A DNA stretch of 64,000 nucleotides from Zwartia panacis (GCF_030410395.1 NZ_JAUHHF010000007.1:62001-126000), one strand, 5' to 3'; counted from the stretch's first letter, positions 35,669-44,958 are shown. Notes: generated by a model from the letters alone, not told the origin. Translations and numbers: made by a program.

Positions 35669-36466
35669 TTAGATAGATCCGGTTTGGCTCTTGCGAAGAG
35701 TCGGAATGCCCACGCCAGAAGCATCAAAGCCGCCATCGACCGCGATGCACTGACCATTGATAAATGAGGCCGCGGGGCTACACAGGAAACCCACCGCTTC
35801 GGCGATTTCTTCGGGTGTGCCATAACGATTCATCGGAATCGTGTCGTAGTAGTCTGAACGAATCGCGACGCTGTGTACGAGTTTAGCCATTTCCGTATCA
35901 ACAGGACCTGGTGCGACAACGTTGGCGCGAATACCAATCGTGCCAAGTTCGACAGCTTGTTGTTTAGTGAGGTGGATAATGGCGGCTTTGCTCGTTCCAT
36001 AGGCCACGCGCAGGGTGCTGGCGCGCAAGCCAGAGATTGATGCGATGTTGACGATCGATCCGCTGCCATTTTTTTTCATGTAAGGAATGCATGCTTGGGA
36101 GCATAAAAAAGCTCCATCAAGATTGGTCCCCATCACGTAACGAAACTCTTCGAATGTCGTTTCACCTAAAGGTTTGAACACCGCGACGCCCGCATTGTTC
36201 ACAAGCGCATCGATGCGGCCAAACTTTGCTGCAATAAGATCGATTGCAGTCTGCACTTGATCAGGTTTTGAGATGTCGCAAGACAAGGCGAGTACACGAT
36301 CGGGGGCATTGAGCTCTGTCTCCGTTGTCTTGAGTGTTGCCGCTTCGATGTCTAGCAACGCTACGCGATAGTCATGCGCGAGAAACCATTTGGCGATTGC
36401 CAGGCCAATTCCGCGGGCGCCACCCGTGACAACGGCTACAGGACGAATGGAAGGGGTTGAGGTCAA
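35669..36466 (-). CDS. Short-chain dehydrogenase/reductase
   Basis: 265-residue NAD(P)-dependent SDR. Cofactor motif 'VVTGGARGIGLAIAKWFL', 'LVNNAGVAVF', catalytic Ser in 'IASISGLRAS' and the 'AYGTSKAAI' Tyr-Lys pair are intact; the C-terminal 'AASFINGQCIAVDGGFDASG' is typical of 3-oxoacyl/3-hydroxyacyl reductases. I favour a TTG start at 36466 because GGAG lies six bases upstream; another TTG at 36478 has no ribosome site. First gene of the five-gene operon; with the thiolase it could perform the last two steps of a beta-oxidation-like sequence. Confidence 0.9.
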   Translation of the reverse strand: MTSTPSIRPVAVVTGGARGIGLAIAKWFLAHDYRVALLDIEAATLKTTETELNAPDRVLALSCDISKPDQVQTAIDLIAAKFGRIDALVNNAGVAVFKPLGETTFEEFRYVMGTNLDGAFLCSQACIPYMKKNGSGSIVNIASISGLRASTLRVAYGTSKAAIIHLTKQQAVELGTIGIRANVVAPGPVDTEMAKLVHSVAIRSDYYDTIPMNRYGTPEEIAEAVGFLCSPAASFINGQCIAVDGGFDASGVGIPTLRKSQTGSI

Positions 36467-36560
36467 GAGCGGCTCCAAATTAGTAAGGAATAATACTTAG
36501 ACAGTGTCAGACTTTACCAAATCGCGCTAAAGTAGGGGGACGCGGAACGTGGAGACCTCT

Positions 36561-37247
36561 ATGAGCCTGAAACTATATGATTTGGCTGGAGCTCAGCCGG
36601 AACGTCGGTTTAGCCCGTACTGCTGGCGAATCCGAATGGCGTTAGCCCACAAAGGGCTCGAGGCTGAGGTGATTCCCTGGCGCTTTAGTGACAAGGCTGT
36701 ACTTGCGCCGAGTGGACAGGGCAAAGTGCCAGTCCTCGTGCATAACAATAAATGGCTGTCTGACTCTTGGGTCATCGCAAACTACCTCGAAGAGCAGTTT
36801 CCGGGTCATCCCTCTCTTTTTGCGGGAGCCGAGGGCAGAGCGCTTAGCTACATCTACTCTACGCTTGGGGATTTTCACAGCGGACAGATCGTGCGCTTGG
36901 TCTTGATGGATATTTACAAACATTTAGCCGATCAAGATAAAGAGTATTTTAGGCAGTCTCGGGAGCAACGTTTCGGGATGACACTTGAACAGGTTGTTCA
37001 AAATCGTGACACACAGTTGCCTGTGTTCAGGGATAGTTTGTTTCCCTTGCGAGCCGTACTCAAAACCCAGCCTTTCTTTGGTGGGGACGAGCCGCTCTAT
37101 GCGGATTACGCGCTTTTCGGGCAATTTCAGTGGGCCCGATGCATCAGCGACTTTGAGTTGCTCGCAGCGGACGATCCCATCGCGCATTGGCGAACAAGAA
37201 TGCTCAATGCCTTTGATGGCTTGGCCTTGTCCGCTCCCGCTTACTGA
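36561..37247 (+). CDS. Glutathione S-transferase family protein
   Basis: 228-residue GST-fold protein. N-terminal thioredoxin-like domain with 'RFSPYCWRIRMALAHKGL', 'GQGKVPVLV' and 'SWVIANYLEEQFPGHPSL', then an all-helical C-terminal domain. The ATG at 36561 with GGAG six bases before it is clearly better than the in-frame GTG at 36549. The 'SPYCWR' motif places a cysteine where serine/cysteine GSTs have their catalytic residue. Divergent from the SDR operon; it could detoxify or isomerise an intermediate there, which is inference. Confidence 0.88.
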   Translation: MSLKLYDLAGAQPERRFSPYCWRIRMALAHKGLEAEVIPWRFSDKAVLAPSGQGKVPVLVHNNKWLSDSWVIANYLEEQFPGHPSLFAGAEGRALSYIYSTLGDFHSGQIVRLVLMDIYKHLADQDKEYFRQSREQRFGMTLEQVVQNRDTQLPVFRDSLFPLRAVLKTQPFFGGDEPLYADYALFGQFQWARCISDFELLAADDPIAHWRTRMLNAFDGLALSAPAY

Positions 37248-37258
37248 TCCTGCATCAA

Positions 37259-38233
37259 CTACTCTTTTTTGTTCATAAACTCGATCAGATCAGAGAATGT
37301 TTTTTTGTATTCGATCATCTCTTGGTCCATCTCTTTGGGATCACGGATATCGAGAATCAAACCTGCCTTTTCCGCAAAGTCGGCGAACTCTTTGCTTCTT
37401 GCCACACGCAGAGAGGCCGCGACGAGTTTGTCCAATACGTCTTTAGGTATTCCCTTCGGTGCCACGACGCCATAATCAGCAGGCAAGGTGACGTTATATC
37501 CCGCCTGTACCACTGATTCAGCATTGGGGAAAAGCGCGTATTTTTCTTTTGAAAATGATGCCAGTACCCTGACCGTTCCTGCATCAACGTGTGCACGCAC
37601 AGTCGGAGCGTAGCCAGAGGTCGCCTCGACACGCCCACCTAGCAGGGCAACAAGCGCCTCACCCCCGCCGCCAGTAAAAGGTACAGTCGCCAGCCTGACT
37701 TTGGCAACTTTGTTCAGTTCCTGGATGACGAGATCTGGAGCGGTTCTATAGCCTGAGACCGCAACGCGTATTTTGCCCGGATTTTTTCGAGCGGCATCCA
37801 AAAGGTCTTCGAGCGTTTTGTAGGGGGAATCCGCTTTAACAGTAATGATCGCGGGCAGATCGACGAGAGAGACAATGGATTGGTAGTCGGCCGGACTTTT
37901 CCAAGTCAGCGACTTATTCACGAGTGGCTGGTAGGCCAAAACGCTGTTTGAACTCAAACCAATCGTATAACCATCGGGTTTTGCCCGGATCACTTGTCCA
38001 GTGCCAATGGTCGCGGAACCACCAGGTTTGTTTTCGACGTTGACGGTCGCATTTAATTCTTTTGCCAATTGGCTGGCAAATTGTCTTGAGATCGGGTCCG
38101 TCGAGCCACCGGGTGCATAAGGCACGATAAAGGTGATGTCCCGGCTAGGGTAGGTTTGCGCAATGACAGTTGTTGTGGTCAATGCGAAAAGTGCAAGGGC
38201 CAAGAAACTGGCTGATTTTTTTATCAATGACAT
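37259..38233 (-). CDS. Bug-family (tripartite tricarboxylate transporter) substrate-binding protein
   Basis: 324-residue periplasmic solute-binding protein with a signal peptide (1-25, ending 'VIAQ') and the Bug fold: 'YPSRDITFIVPYAPGGSTDPISRQFA', 'GSATIGTGQVIRAKPDGYTIGL', 'VPFTGGGGEALVALLGGRVEAT'. The ATG at 38233 has a GGAG ribosome site; upstream in-frame codons are not part of the gene. No TctA/TctB permease is encoded nearby. Divergent from the MmgE/PrpD gene across 224 bp, which may hold promoters for both. Confidence 0.92.
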   Translation of the reverse strand: MSLIKKSASFLALALFALTTTTVIAQTYPSRDITFIVPYAPGGSTDPISRQFASQLAKELNATVNVENKPGGSATIGTGQVIRAKPDGYTIGLSSNSVLAYQPLVNKSLTWKSPADYQSIVSLVDLPAIITVKADSPYKTLEDLLDAARKNPGKIRVAVSGYRTAPDLVIQELNKVAKVRLATVPFTGGGGEALVALLGGRVEATSGYAPTVRAHVDAGTVRVLASFSKEKYALFPNAESVVQAGYNVTLPADYGVVAPKGIPKDVLDKLVAASLRVARSKEFADFAEKAGLILDIRDPKEMDQEMIEYKKTFSDLIEFMNKKE

Positions 38234-38457
38234 TGTCTGCTCCGATTTTTGATCTATTTCCCCATGAGACAGAAGACGCTGTTTCGCCTCGTGTTTGTTG
38301 GTCTTTTTTTTGACCTGACAAAGTATGCCTAAGAACAACTGGGAGCGCTAGTGTGATGAACGTGGGTTCCGTGTTGTGGAAATGATGATGAATACGCATC
38401 CTTCACGCTGGAATCCATGAGATAAATGTGGATATTCATTACAAAATGGAGACGTCA

Positions 38458-39906
38458 ATGATGAGAGCGCCTAACAAAAGCGCAAGTGAAAAGATCGCTT
38501 CATTTGTGATGAGTTTTGATCCGAGTGTGATTTCGCCTTCGTTACGTCATGTCGCCGCTCGTGCGATATACGATACGCTGATTTGCGCGGTGGCGGGTGC
38601 GCGCGAACCGGCATCGGTCATTGCGCTGAAATATGCCCAGGGTCATACTTCGCCACGCATGGCAACGGCTTGGGCAACTGGCGACCGTTTGTCCGTTGAA
38701 ATGGCAGCGTTGGTGAATGGGACAACAGGACACGCTCTAGATTTTGATGACGTGTCATCCCCCTTGCGCGGCCATCCTACTGTTGCGATGATTCCTGCTT
38801 TATTGGCCTTAGGCGAGAGTATTGGCGCTCAAGGTCGTGAAATCATCAATGCGTATGTGGTTGGATTTGAGGTGACCTTGCGTCTGGCTCGAGCAATGGT
38901 GGATGACCACTACGCCAAAGGCTGGCATTCCACTGCTTCAATTGCCAGTTTCGGGGCGACAGCCGCTTGCGCCTATTTGTTGAAGCTTTCGCATGATCAG
39001 ATTGTCAATGCGCTGGGCGTCACCGTATCGCAAATTGCCGGAACAAGGCAAAATTTTGGCACAATGTCCAAACCCCTTCAGGCTGGACAAGCCAACGCCA
39101 TCGCATTGCGAGCCGTATCTTTGGCGGAGCTTGGTTTTGATGCCTCTGCAGACGCCATGGATGGCAAGCAAGGTTATACGGCGCTGTATGCAGACGGTAT
39201 CGATATACATCTTCAATTGGATAGTTTGGGTCAATTGCCGCTCGAGCTTGAGCGAAGTGGTCTTGAAATCAAGAAGTATCCACTTTGTTACGCCACTCAC
39301 AGGACGATCGATGGCCTGCTCGACATTCTGAAAGAATATCCTTTGATGCTTGAGGATATTGAGAGCGTGGAGATCACGACAAATTTTCGGGCGACAGTTC
39401 CACTGATTTATCAGCATCCCCAAACAGGCCTCGAGGGAAAATTCAGTATGCAATACGCTGTGACCGCAGCACTGCTTGATGGAGAGGTGTTGCTGAGCAG
39501 CTTTGAGGATCAGGCTGTTCAGCGCCCAAGTGTTCAGGCATTTTTATCAAAAGTGAAGGTGACAGAAGGTCCACCCCCCATGTTTCCGAGATGGGCAAAA
39601 ATCAGGGTTCTCCTAGGGAATGGTCAAATCATCGAACGCAGAGTCGAAAGTTTGCGAGGTAGTACTGAGCATCCTCTGAGCGACGATGCTCTGATTGAAA
39701 AAGGAGTGGATTGCTTGTCGTACGGTGGGCAAACGAATTGCGCCAGAGATTTGGCAAATAGCTGTTTCGCGATGGATCATTTGCCCGTCAGCGCCTTGAT
39801 TGCAGCTCTGACGGGACGAGAGAATGCGAACTACGCAAGTGGTAGCGTCAATACATTCCTGGAAGCGGGGCGGGCGAGCATCTTGGCATACCAAGCTTCG
39901 ACATAA
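38458..39906 (+). CDS. MmgE/PrpD family protein
   Basis: 482-residue protein of the MmgE/PrpD family, which includes 2-methylcitrate dehydratase, iminodisuccinate epimerase and cis-aconitate decarboxylase. Family stretches: 'ALVNGTTGHALDFDDVSSPLRGHPTVAMIPALLALGE', 'AKGWHSTASIASFGATAACAYLL', 'NFGTMSKPLQAGQANAIALRA' and 'EIKKYPLCYATHRTIDG'. The start is ATG 38458 (or the next codon), with GGAG upstream. None of the genes of a methylcitrate cycle lie nearby, so the substrate is open. Its last 76 bases overlap the convergent GST gene. Confidence 0.9.
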   Translation: MMRAPNKSASEKIASFVMSFDPSVISPSLRHVAARAIYDTLICAVAGAREPASVIALKYAQGHTSPRMATAWATGDRLSVEMAALVNGTTGHALDFDDVSSPLRGHPTVAMIPALLALGESIGAQGREIINAYVVGFEVTLRLARAMVDDHYAKGWHSTASIASFGATAACAYLLKLSHDQIVNALGVTVSQIAGTRQNFGTMSKPLQAGQANAIALRAVSLAELGFDASADAMDGKQGYTALYADGIDIHLQLDSLGQLPLELERSGLEIKKYPLCYATHRTIDGLLDILKEYPLMLEDIESVEITTNFRATVPLIYQHPQTGLEGKFSMQYAVTAALLDGEVLLSSFEDQAVQRPSVQAFLSKVKVTEGPPPMFPRWAKIRVLLGNGQIIERRVESLRGSTEHPLSDDALIEKGVDCLSYGGQTNCARDLANSCFAMDHLPVSALIAALTGRENANYASGSVNTFLEAGRASILAYQAST

Positions 39907-40451
39907 GGACGAGACTTGGAGGGCAGATTCAGTCCAAACCAGCGATGAAGTTCGCAGGCCATGGGAATATCCGCCATCGATAGTTTGTTGCCGGCTATAT
40001 ATTCATTCTTGCTCAGGTGCGCTTCGAACCGGTCCAGCAAAATTTCTGTACTTGCGATTGAGGCTTCAACTTTTTTCATATCGCGCTCTGGCTCCGGAAT
40101 GCGGATCAGTTGCCAAAATGCATCGCGCCCTGAGGGATTGAATATTGTTTGCTGCCAGTCCATCCAACGCTCTGCATTGAAGCGCTCTTTTAAATCAATC
40201 GGATATAAATTTCCTAAAGAGTGTTTGGCGCACAGGTATCGAACAATGACGTTGGACTCCCAAAGAATAAAGTCCCCGTCAACGAGTGTAGGAACGACTG
40301 AGTTGGGGTTCATGCCGATGTATTCGGGCGTTTTAGTCACGCCAAAGGCGCCACCCGCATCAATGCGTTCAAATTCAAGTCCCAGTTCTTGGGCAGTCCA
40401 GACGGCTTTTCGAACGTTGATGGAGGTAATGCGTCCCCAGATGCGTAGCAT
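39831..40451 (-). CDS. Glutathione S-transferase
   Basis: 206-residue GST: N-terminal thioredoxin-like fold ('MLRIWGRITSINVRKAVWTAQELGLEFERIDAGG', 'NSVVPTLVDGDFILWESNVIVRYL') and helical C-terminal domain ending 'YVEAWYAKMLARPASRNVL', which is characteristic and shows the overlap with the opposite-strand gene is real. Start ATG 40451; longer in-frame starts run into a 9-bp tandem repeat. Last gene of the minus-strand series from dadA onward, 70 bp after the VOC gene. Confidence 0.9.
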   Translation of the reverse strand: MLRIWGRITSINVRKAVWTAQELGLEFERIDAGGAFGVTKTPEYIGMNPNSVVPTLVDGDFILWESNVIVRYLCAKHSLGNLYPIDLKERFNAERWMDWQQTIFNPSGRDAFWQLIRIPEPERDMKKVEASIASTEILLDRFEAHLSKNEYIAGNKLSMADIPMACELHRWFGLNLPSKSRPYVEAWYAKMLARPASRNVLTLPLA

Positions 40452-40486
40452 GTTTGTGTCCTGTTGAATGGTCGGTAAGATCGGTT

Positions 40487-40521
40487 CGTGAATGACGTGA
40501 ATGACGTGAATGACGTGAATG
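40487..40521. repeat. 9-bp tandem repeat (CGTGAATGA, about four copies)
   Basis: CGTGAATGA is repeated head-to-tail nearly four times (three full copies plus an eight-base copy) between the stop of the VOC gene (40522) and the start of the GST gene (40451). Copies are identical, as expected for a slippage-prone array. It lies in the 70-bp spacer and begins right after the VOC stop codon. Confidence 0.95.
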
Positions 40522-41400
40522 TTATCGCTCTTGAATAAAGTCAATCAATGCGTTGTAAAAAGGAATCGATACGGAGATGCGGTCTTGTTGCTCGCGAAAC
40601 TTGATTTCAGGAAAGCGTTTTTGAGCCATTGTCACGTACGTACTGACATGTTTGAGATTTTTTGTTTGAAATGCAAGGGCTCCAAAAAAACTTTCTCGCG
40701 TTGTCTGCTGGCAGGCAAGCTCTCCATAGCAGGTATCGTATTGAGCAGGTGTCAGGAAAACAAGCTCATAGTGTTCAGCACCGATTCGATACTCTCCATG
40801 CGCGCCTTGCGTGCAGGTTCCGCCAGATGCAGCCAGATATTTTTTTGCTTCACTTGCAGGATGCTGGGTCACGACTAAACAACCCATGGTGCGGATGACT
40901 TCGTTTGGGTGTTTTTGCCATGCTTTGCGCCATACAAGTTCAGGTGTTAAATGTTGGCAAAAATACACGCGGCCAGCCCCATAGGTGCCGGGAGAAAAAC
41001 GAGTGGTTCGAAAACTGGCGAGATATGAATTTCCCTCGAGTTCGACCGGGCGCGAAAAGGCTTGTACAGGTTGAATAGGGAGTTTTTTAGCCGTCAGGTC
41101 TGCGTAGGTTTGATCTGCACTTTTCGTTTGAAACACTAAGCCATCGATTCCGATAGGACTATCCAGAACTTCCTGACGCAAGACATCTGTCTGCGTCGGT
41201 AAACCGACGATTTCCAGGTAGTCGTTGTTGAGAACGATCAAATGATTAATCGAGCCAAGTGAGTGACGGCCACGGGGAGTGAGTTGGAACCCAAGAGATT
41301 CAAAAATTGCTTGCGCGCGATCCATATCAAAGTGAACATTGATGACGGAGTGATCAAGAGGCAAGGCAAGGGCGGTTTTCATGTTTTTGAGACTTCTCAT
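40522..41400 (-). CDS. VOC-superfamily (glyoxalase-like domain) protein
   Basis: 292-residue protein with an N-terminal glyoxalase-like fold ('LDHSVINVHFDMDRAQAIFESLGFQLTPRGRHSLGSINHLIVLNNDYLEIVG' spans about residues 15-68), of the Glyoxalase_3 type, and a second half that looks like a degenerate repeat of it. H16 and E63 would be expected metal ligands. No substrate is known. Start uncertain: ATG 41400 or the ATG six codons on (41382); neither has a strong ribosome site. Eight bases after xthA. Confidence 0.75.
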   Translation of the reverse strand: MRSLKNMKTALALPLDHSVINVHFDMDRAQAIFESLGFQLTPRGRHSLGSINHLIVLNNDYLEIVGLPTQTDVLRQEVLDSPIGIDGLVFQTKSADQTYADLTAKKLPIQPVQAFSRPVELEGNSYLASFRTTRFSPGTYGAGRVYFCQHLTPELVWRKAWQKHPNEVIRTMGCLVVTQHPASEAKKYLAASGGTCTQGAHGEYRIGAEHYELVFLTPAQYDTCYGELACQQTTRESFFGALAFQTKNLKHVSTYVTMAQKRFPEIKFREQQDRISVSIPFYNALIDFIQER

Positions 41401-41408
41401 TCAAGAGG

Positions 41409-42188
41409 TCAGACTTTTAAGGAGGCGATGACCGGGGCGTGATCGGATGGCTGCTCGAGACCGCGTGGCCCCTTGTCAATGATGCAAGCAGTGCAATGCG
41501 GCACAAGCGACCCGGAAAGCAGAACATGATCAATACGTAACCCAGCGTTGCGTTTGAAACCGTTCATCCTGTAATCCCACCAACTGAAGGATTTAGGCGG
41601 TTGTTCGAAGAGGCGGAATGCATCGTGGAAACCGAGGTCCATCACTGCTTTCAAGGCAGCACGCTCGAGTGGAGAAACTAGAATTTGTCCTTCCCATTTA
41701 ACGGGATCATGCACATCTTCGTCCGCCGGCGCGATGTTGTAGTCACCGAGTATCGAGACATACTGATGCGATGCTTTTTCCTGAGCGAGCCATTGAGTAA
41801 GCGCTCTGAACCATGAGAGCTTGTAAGCGTACTTTTCGCTGTCGACCGCTTGACCGTTTGGACAGTAGGCGCAAATCACCCGGATTGTTTGATCTCCGAA
41901 TGGTAGTGTCACGGCGACAACACGTTGCTGGGGATCCTCAAAACCAGGTATGTTTCGAATAATTTGATCGCCAGGCTGACGAGAAATGACGGCAACGCCG
42001 TTGTAGGTTTTTTGACCCGTCCAGGCGGCGTGATAGCCGATCTCGGTGAAAGCTCCAAGAGGAAACTTGTCGTGATCGAGTTTGAGCTCTTGCAAACACA
42101 GTGCATCCACGGGATTGGCTTCAAGCCAGTCCAGCACTTGTTGCAGGCGAACCTTGAGAGAGTTGACGTTCCAGGTGGCGAGTTGCAT
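41409..42188 (-). CDS. xthA: Exodeoxyribonuclease III
   Basis: 259-residue ExoIII/AP endonuclease of base-excision repair. Family motifs are intact: 'MQLATWNVNSLKVRLQQVLDWL', metal-binding Glu in 'LCLQELKLDHDKFP', 'VICAYCPNG', the catalytic Asp and Asn in 'ILGDYNIAPADEDVHDP', and the terminal 'QPSDHAPVIASLKV' with catalytic His. Normal length. Lies downstream of alr by 47 bp. Confidence 0.95.
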   Translation of the reverse strand: MQLATWNVNSLKVRLQQVLDWLEANPVDALCLQELKLDHDKFPLGAFTEIGYHAAWTGQKTYNGVAVISRQPGDQIIRNIPGFEDPQQRVVAVTLPFGDQTIRVICAYCPNGQAVDSEKYAYKLSWFRALTQWLAQEKASHQYVSILGDYNIAPADEDVHDPVKWEGQILVSPLERAALKAVMDLGFHDAFRLFEQPPKSFSWWDYRMNGFKRNAGLRIDHVLLSGSLVPHCTACIIDKGPRGLEQPSDHAPVIASLKV

Positions 42189-42235
42189 GGCACAGTTTTA
42201 AATGGCGAAAAGCCGTTGTGCCAGATTCTAAACTG

Positions 42236-43324
42236 CTATTGGTCTGTGTAGATGCGTGGAACGCGCTTGACGTTGCACAAGAGCTCGTAAGCAATCGTGT
42301 TCGCATGGTGCGCGACTTGATTGATGTCTACCTGACGTCCCCAAAGCTCGACCTGACTCCCGATGCCAGCTTGGGGAAGGTGGGTCAAATCGACATTCAG
42401 CATGTCCATGGACACACGGCCGACAATTCTGGATGCATTGCCGTCTATCGCGACCGGCGTGCCAGTGGGTACACCGCGTGGGTAGCCATCCGCGTAGCCA
42501 ATTGCGACCAGTCCAACCCGCATGGTTCGATCGGCTACAAATGTGCCGCCATAACCTAAGGCATCGCCCGGATTTAAGGTTTTGACCGCAAAAATTTCGC
42601 TCAGCAGACTCATGACTGGGGCGAGCTTTTGCTCAGGATGCTGGGCTAAGAACGAAGCGGGAAGTGGGTTCGCTCCGTACAGGAGTATTCCTGGTCTCGC
42701 CCAGTCCCGTCTGGCGTCTGGCCAGGCAAGAACACCGGCGGAGTTGCACAGGCTTCTGTCGCCGGGTAGATCTCGTGTGACCTCTTCAAAAGCTTTGACT
42801 TGTTCCTCGGTCGCGGACTCGCCTGGCTCGTCTGCCCGGGCAAAGTGCGACATCAATGTAATCGACGATACGGCAGGGACCCGGCTGAGAAGCTTATATG
42901 CTTCTTTGACATCATCCAGCCCAAAGCCAGCCCGGTGCATACCCGAATCAACCTTGAGCCAGGCGTGAGTACTTGAGGGGGGGAGTCCAGCCTTTTCGAG
43001 CATTTCGATTTGAGCGCGCTGGTGAACCGCGAACCAGATTTGATTTGCATGGGCTGCTATCAACTCATCGAGATCAAAACATCCCTCGAGCACCAAGATG
43101 GGTCGTGTGATTCCAGCTTGACGTAATTCAAGCGCCTCTGCCATAAAGGCAACGGCAAAGCCATCTGCGATATCGGAGAGTGCTCGGGCACAAAAAACCG
43201 CCCCATGACCATAGGCGTTTGCCTTGACAACAGCCAATGCGCGCCCGCCATGAAGATTGCGCGCTGTCAGGTAATTTTGGCGCAGCGCCGCCAAGTCGAT
43301 CAAGGCTTTAGAAGGTCGTGTCAT
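42236..43324 (-). CDS. alr: Alanine racemase
   Basis: 362-residue PLP-dependent racemase interconverting L- and D-alanine. PLP-binding lysine in 'ALAVVKANAYGHGAV' (about residue 30) and the second catalytic base Tyr in 'GDALGYGGTFVADRTMRVGLVAIGYADGYPR' are present, with 'VGRVSMDMLNVDLT' near the C-terminal domain. Start ATG 43324; a GTG four codons earlier is possible. It directly follows dadA, the arrangement of catabolic dadAX operons, so this copy likely feeds L-alanine into D-alanine oxidation (DadX role). Confidence 0.95.
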   Translation of the reverse strand: MTRPSKALIDLAALRQNYLTARNLHGGRALAVVKANAYGHGAVFCARALSDIADGFAVAFMAEALELRQAGITRPILVLEGCFDLDELIAAHANQIWFAVHQRAQIEMLEKAGLPPSSTHAWLKVDSGMHRAGFGLDDVKEAYKLLSRVPAVSSITLMSHFARADEPGESATEEQVKAFEEVTRDLPGDRSLCNSAGVLAWPDARRDWARPGILLYGANPLPASFLAQHPEQKLAPVMSLLSEIFAVKTLNPGDALGYGGTFVADRTMRVGLVAIGYADGYPRGVPTGTPVAIDGNASRIVGRVSMDMLNVDLTHLPQAGIGSQVELWGRQVDINQVAHHANTIAYELLCNVKRVPRIYTDQ

Positions 43325-43361
43325 TCGCAGTGTCACATGTTAAGACGGATTTGTGCGGCTC

Positions 43362-44657
43362 CTAGGCAGGTAATGCGATGGCGCGCGCAGCAATTCCGGA
43401 GTGTGCAGCACGATAGCGACTCACCGCAAGACCTTCGGTGCTGATTTCAGGGCTCTTGCCCGTCAAGATGTCTGCAATCAGCTTTCCCGATCCACAGGCC
43501 ATTGTCCAGCCAAGTGTGCCGTGCCCTGTATTGATGAACAGGTTGCGTAAGGGGGTCTCACCAATGATTGGGGTACTGTCTGGTGTCATTGGGCGAAGAC
43601 CCGTCCAGAAGGATGCTTTTTTAATATCGCCGCCTGGAAATAGATCGGTGACCACTTTTTCGAGCGTGGCACGGCGTTTAGGATTGAGCCTCAGGTCAAA
43701 GCCACTGAGCTCTGCCATCCCGCCCACACGGATACGCTTGTCAAACCGCGTGACGGCAACTTTATAACTTTCATCGAGCACGGTCGACTGCGGGGCAAGG
43801 CTTTCATCAATGAGTGGAACAGTCAGTGAATAGCCTTTGACTGGATATACAGGCAAATCGATATTCAAAGGTCCAAGCAAATCACGCGAATAACTTCCGA
43901 GCGCCACCACGTATCGATCTGCGGTCAGCGTTTCGTTGTTCAGTCGAACACCCTTGATCTCGTCGCCTTCGCTGATGAGTTGCTGGATGTCTTTGCCGTA
44001 TCGGAATTTGACACCAAGCGATTCGGCAAGCGTTGCAAGTCGCGTGGTAAAAAGATTGCAGTCGCCTGTTTCATCATTCGGCAGTCTCAAGCCTCCCACT
44101 AAGAGATTTGTTGAGTTCTTTAAGCCAGGTTCAACGGCAGTCAGCTCATGTTGCCTGAGCAGCTCATAAGGCACGCCGCACTCCTTTAAAACCTCGATAT
44201 CGCGACTCGCCGCATCAAATTGCTCTTGAGTGCGAAATAGTTGCAAGGTCCCCGCGGTACGTTGTTCGTATTGAATCCCCGTGTCTTGTCGCAATGTGTC
44301 GAGGCAATGCCGGCTGTATTCAGCGACACGCATCATCCGCTCTTTATTGATGACATAGCGCTCAGCGGTGCATTGGCGCAACATGCTCGCCATCCACTTG
44401 AGTTGCCAGAGGCTTCCATCCAGGCGAATCGCTAGAGGTGCGTGCTCTTCGAACATCCACTTGAGGGCTTTGAGAGGAATGCCTGGCGCGGCCCACGGGG
44501 ATGAGTATCCCGGGGAGACTTGGCCGGCATTCGCAAAGCTAGTTTCATTCGCCGCGCAGGGCTGACGATCCACAACCGTCACGTCTGCTCCAGCCTTTGC
44601 CAGGTAATACGCAGTAGTTGTGCCGACTACGCCGGCGCCCAAAACGACTACTTTCAT
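43362..44657 (-). CDS. dadA: D-amino-acid dehydrogenase small subunit
   Basis: 431-residue membrane-associated flavoprotein oxidising D-alanine to pyruvate and ammonia with electrons to the quinone pool. '[31 protein letters not shown]' binds FAD; '[26 protein letters not shown]', '[12 protein letters not shown]' and '[41 protein letters not shown]' are characteristic of DadA. Length matches the E. coli protein. First gene of a dadA-alr transcript; the 344-bp upstream gap shared with the cold-shock gene must hold its promoter. Confidence 0.96.
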   Translation of the reverse strand: MKVVVLGAGVVGTTTAYYLAKAGADVTVVDRQPCAANETSFANAGQVSPGYSSPWAAPGIPLKALKWMFEEHAPLAIRLDGSLWQLKWMASMLRQCTAERYVINKERMMRVAEYSRHCLDTLRQDTGIQYEQRTAGTLQLFRTQEQFDAASRDIEVLKECGVPYELLRQHELTAVEPGLKNSTNLLVGGLRLPNDETGDCNLFTTRLATLAESLGVKFRYGKDIQQLISEGDEIKGVRLNNETLTADRYVVALGSYSRDLLGPLNIDLPVYPVKGYSLTVPLIDESLAPQSTVLDESYKVAVTRFDKRIRVGGMAELSGFDLRLNPKRRATLEKVVTDLFPGGDIKKASFWTGLRPMTPDSTPIIGETPLRNLFINTGHGTLGWTMACGSGKLIADILTGKSPEISTEGLAVSRYRAAHSGIAARAIALPA

Positions 44658-44830
44658 GGTGAAGACCTCGTTATTCAGTGAATAAACAAAGTTTAGAGAT
44701 ACCTTGGTAGTGTTTTTTTTTGAATTTTTTATTAAGAATTCTATAAATCACTTTTTTTGTGGCTTTTTTGCTTGGCTGACAGAGAAAAACGACAAATTAC
44801 GTATTTTGTTGCTTTGATGCCATTAATTGT

Positions 44831-44859
44831 TTGACTATGCGGACTTTCACACGTACACT
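44831..44859 (+). promoter_or_regulatory. Candidate sigma-70 promoter of the cold-shock gene
   Basis: -35 TTGACT (44831-44836), 17-bp spacer, -10 TACACT (44854-44859). Transcription would start near 44866 and give an untranslated leader of about 135 nt, as is usual for cold-shock mRNAs. Confidence 0.55.
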
Positions 44860-44958
44860 CAACTGGCAAGATTCTCAAGCGACGCGGTTTTTGTACCTAG
44901 GCTGTCGCCCTTAATGGTAAGCAGTGGTGTCTATCCCTTCCTTGATCATCTAGCACGC

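Noticed and set aside
40451-40544. N-terminal extension of the GST gene reading 'HVIHVIHVIH'
   Set aside because: It is the translation of the 9-bp tandem repeat; the GST fold starts at the ATG at 40451.
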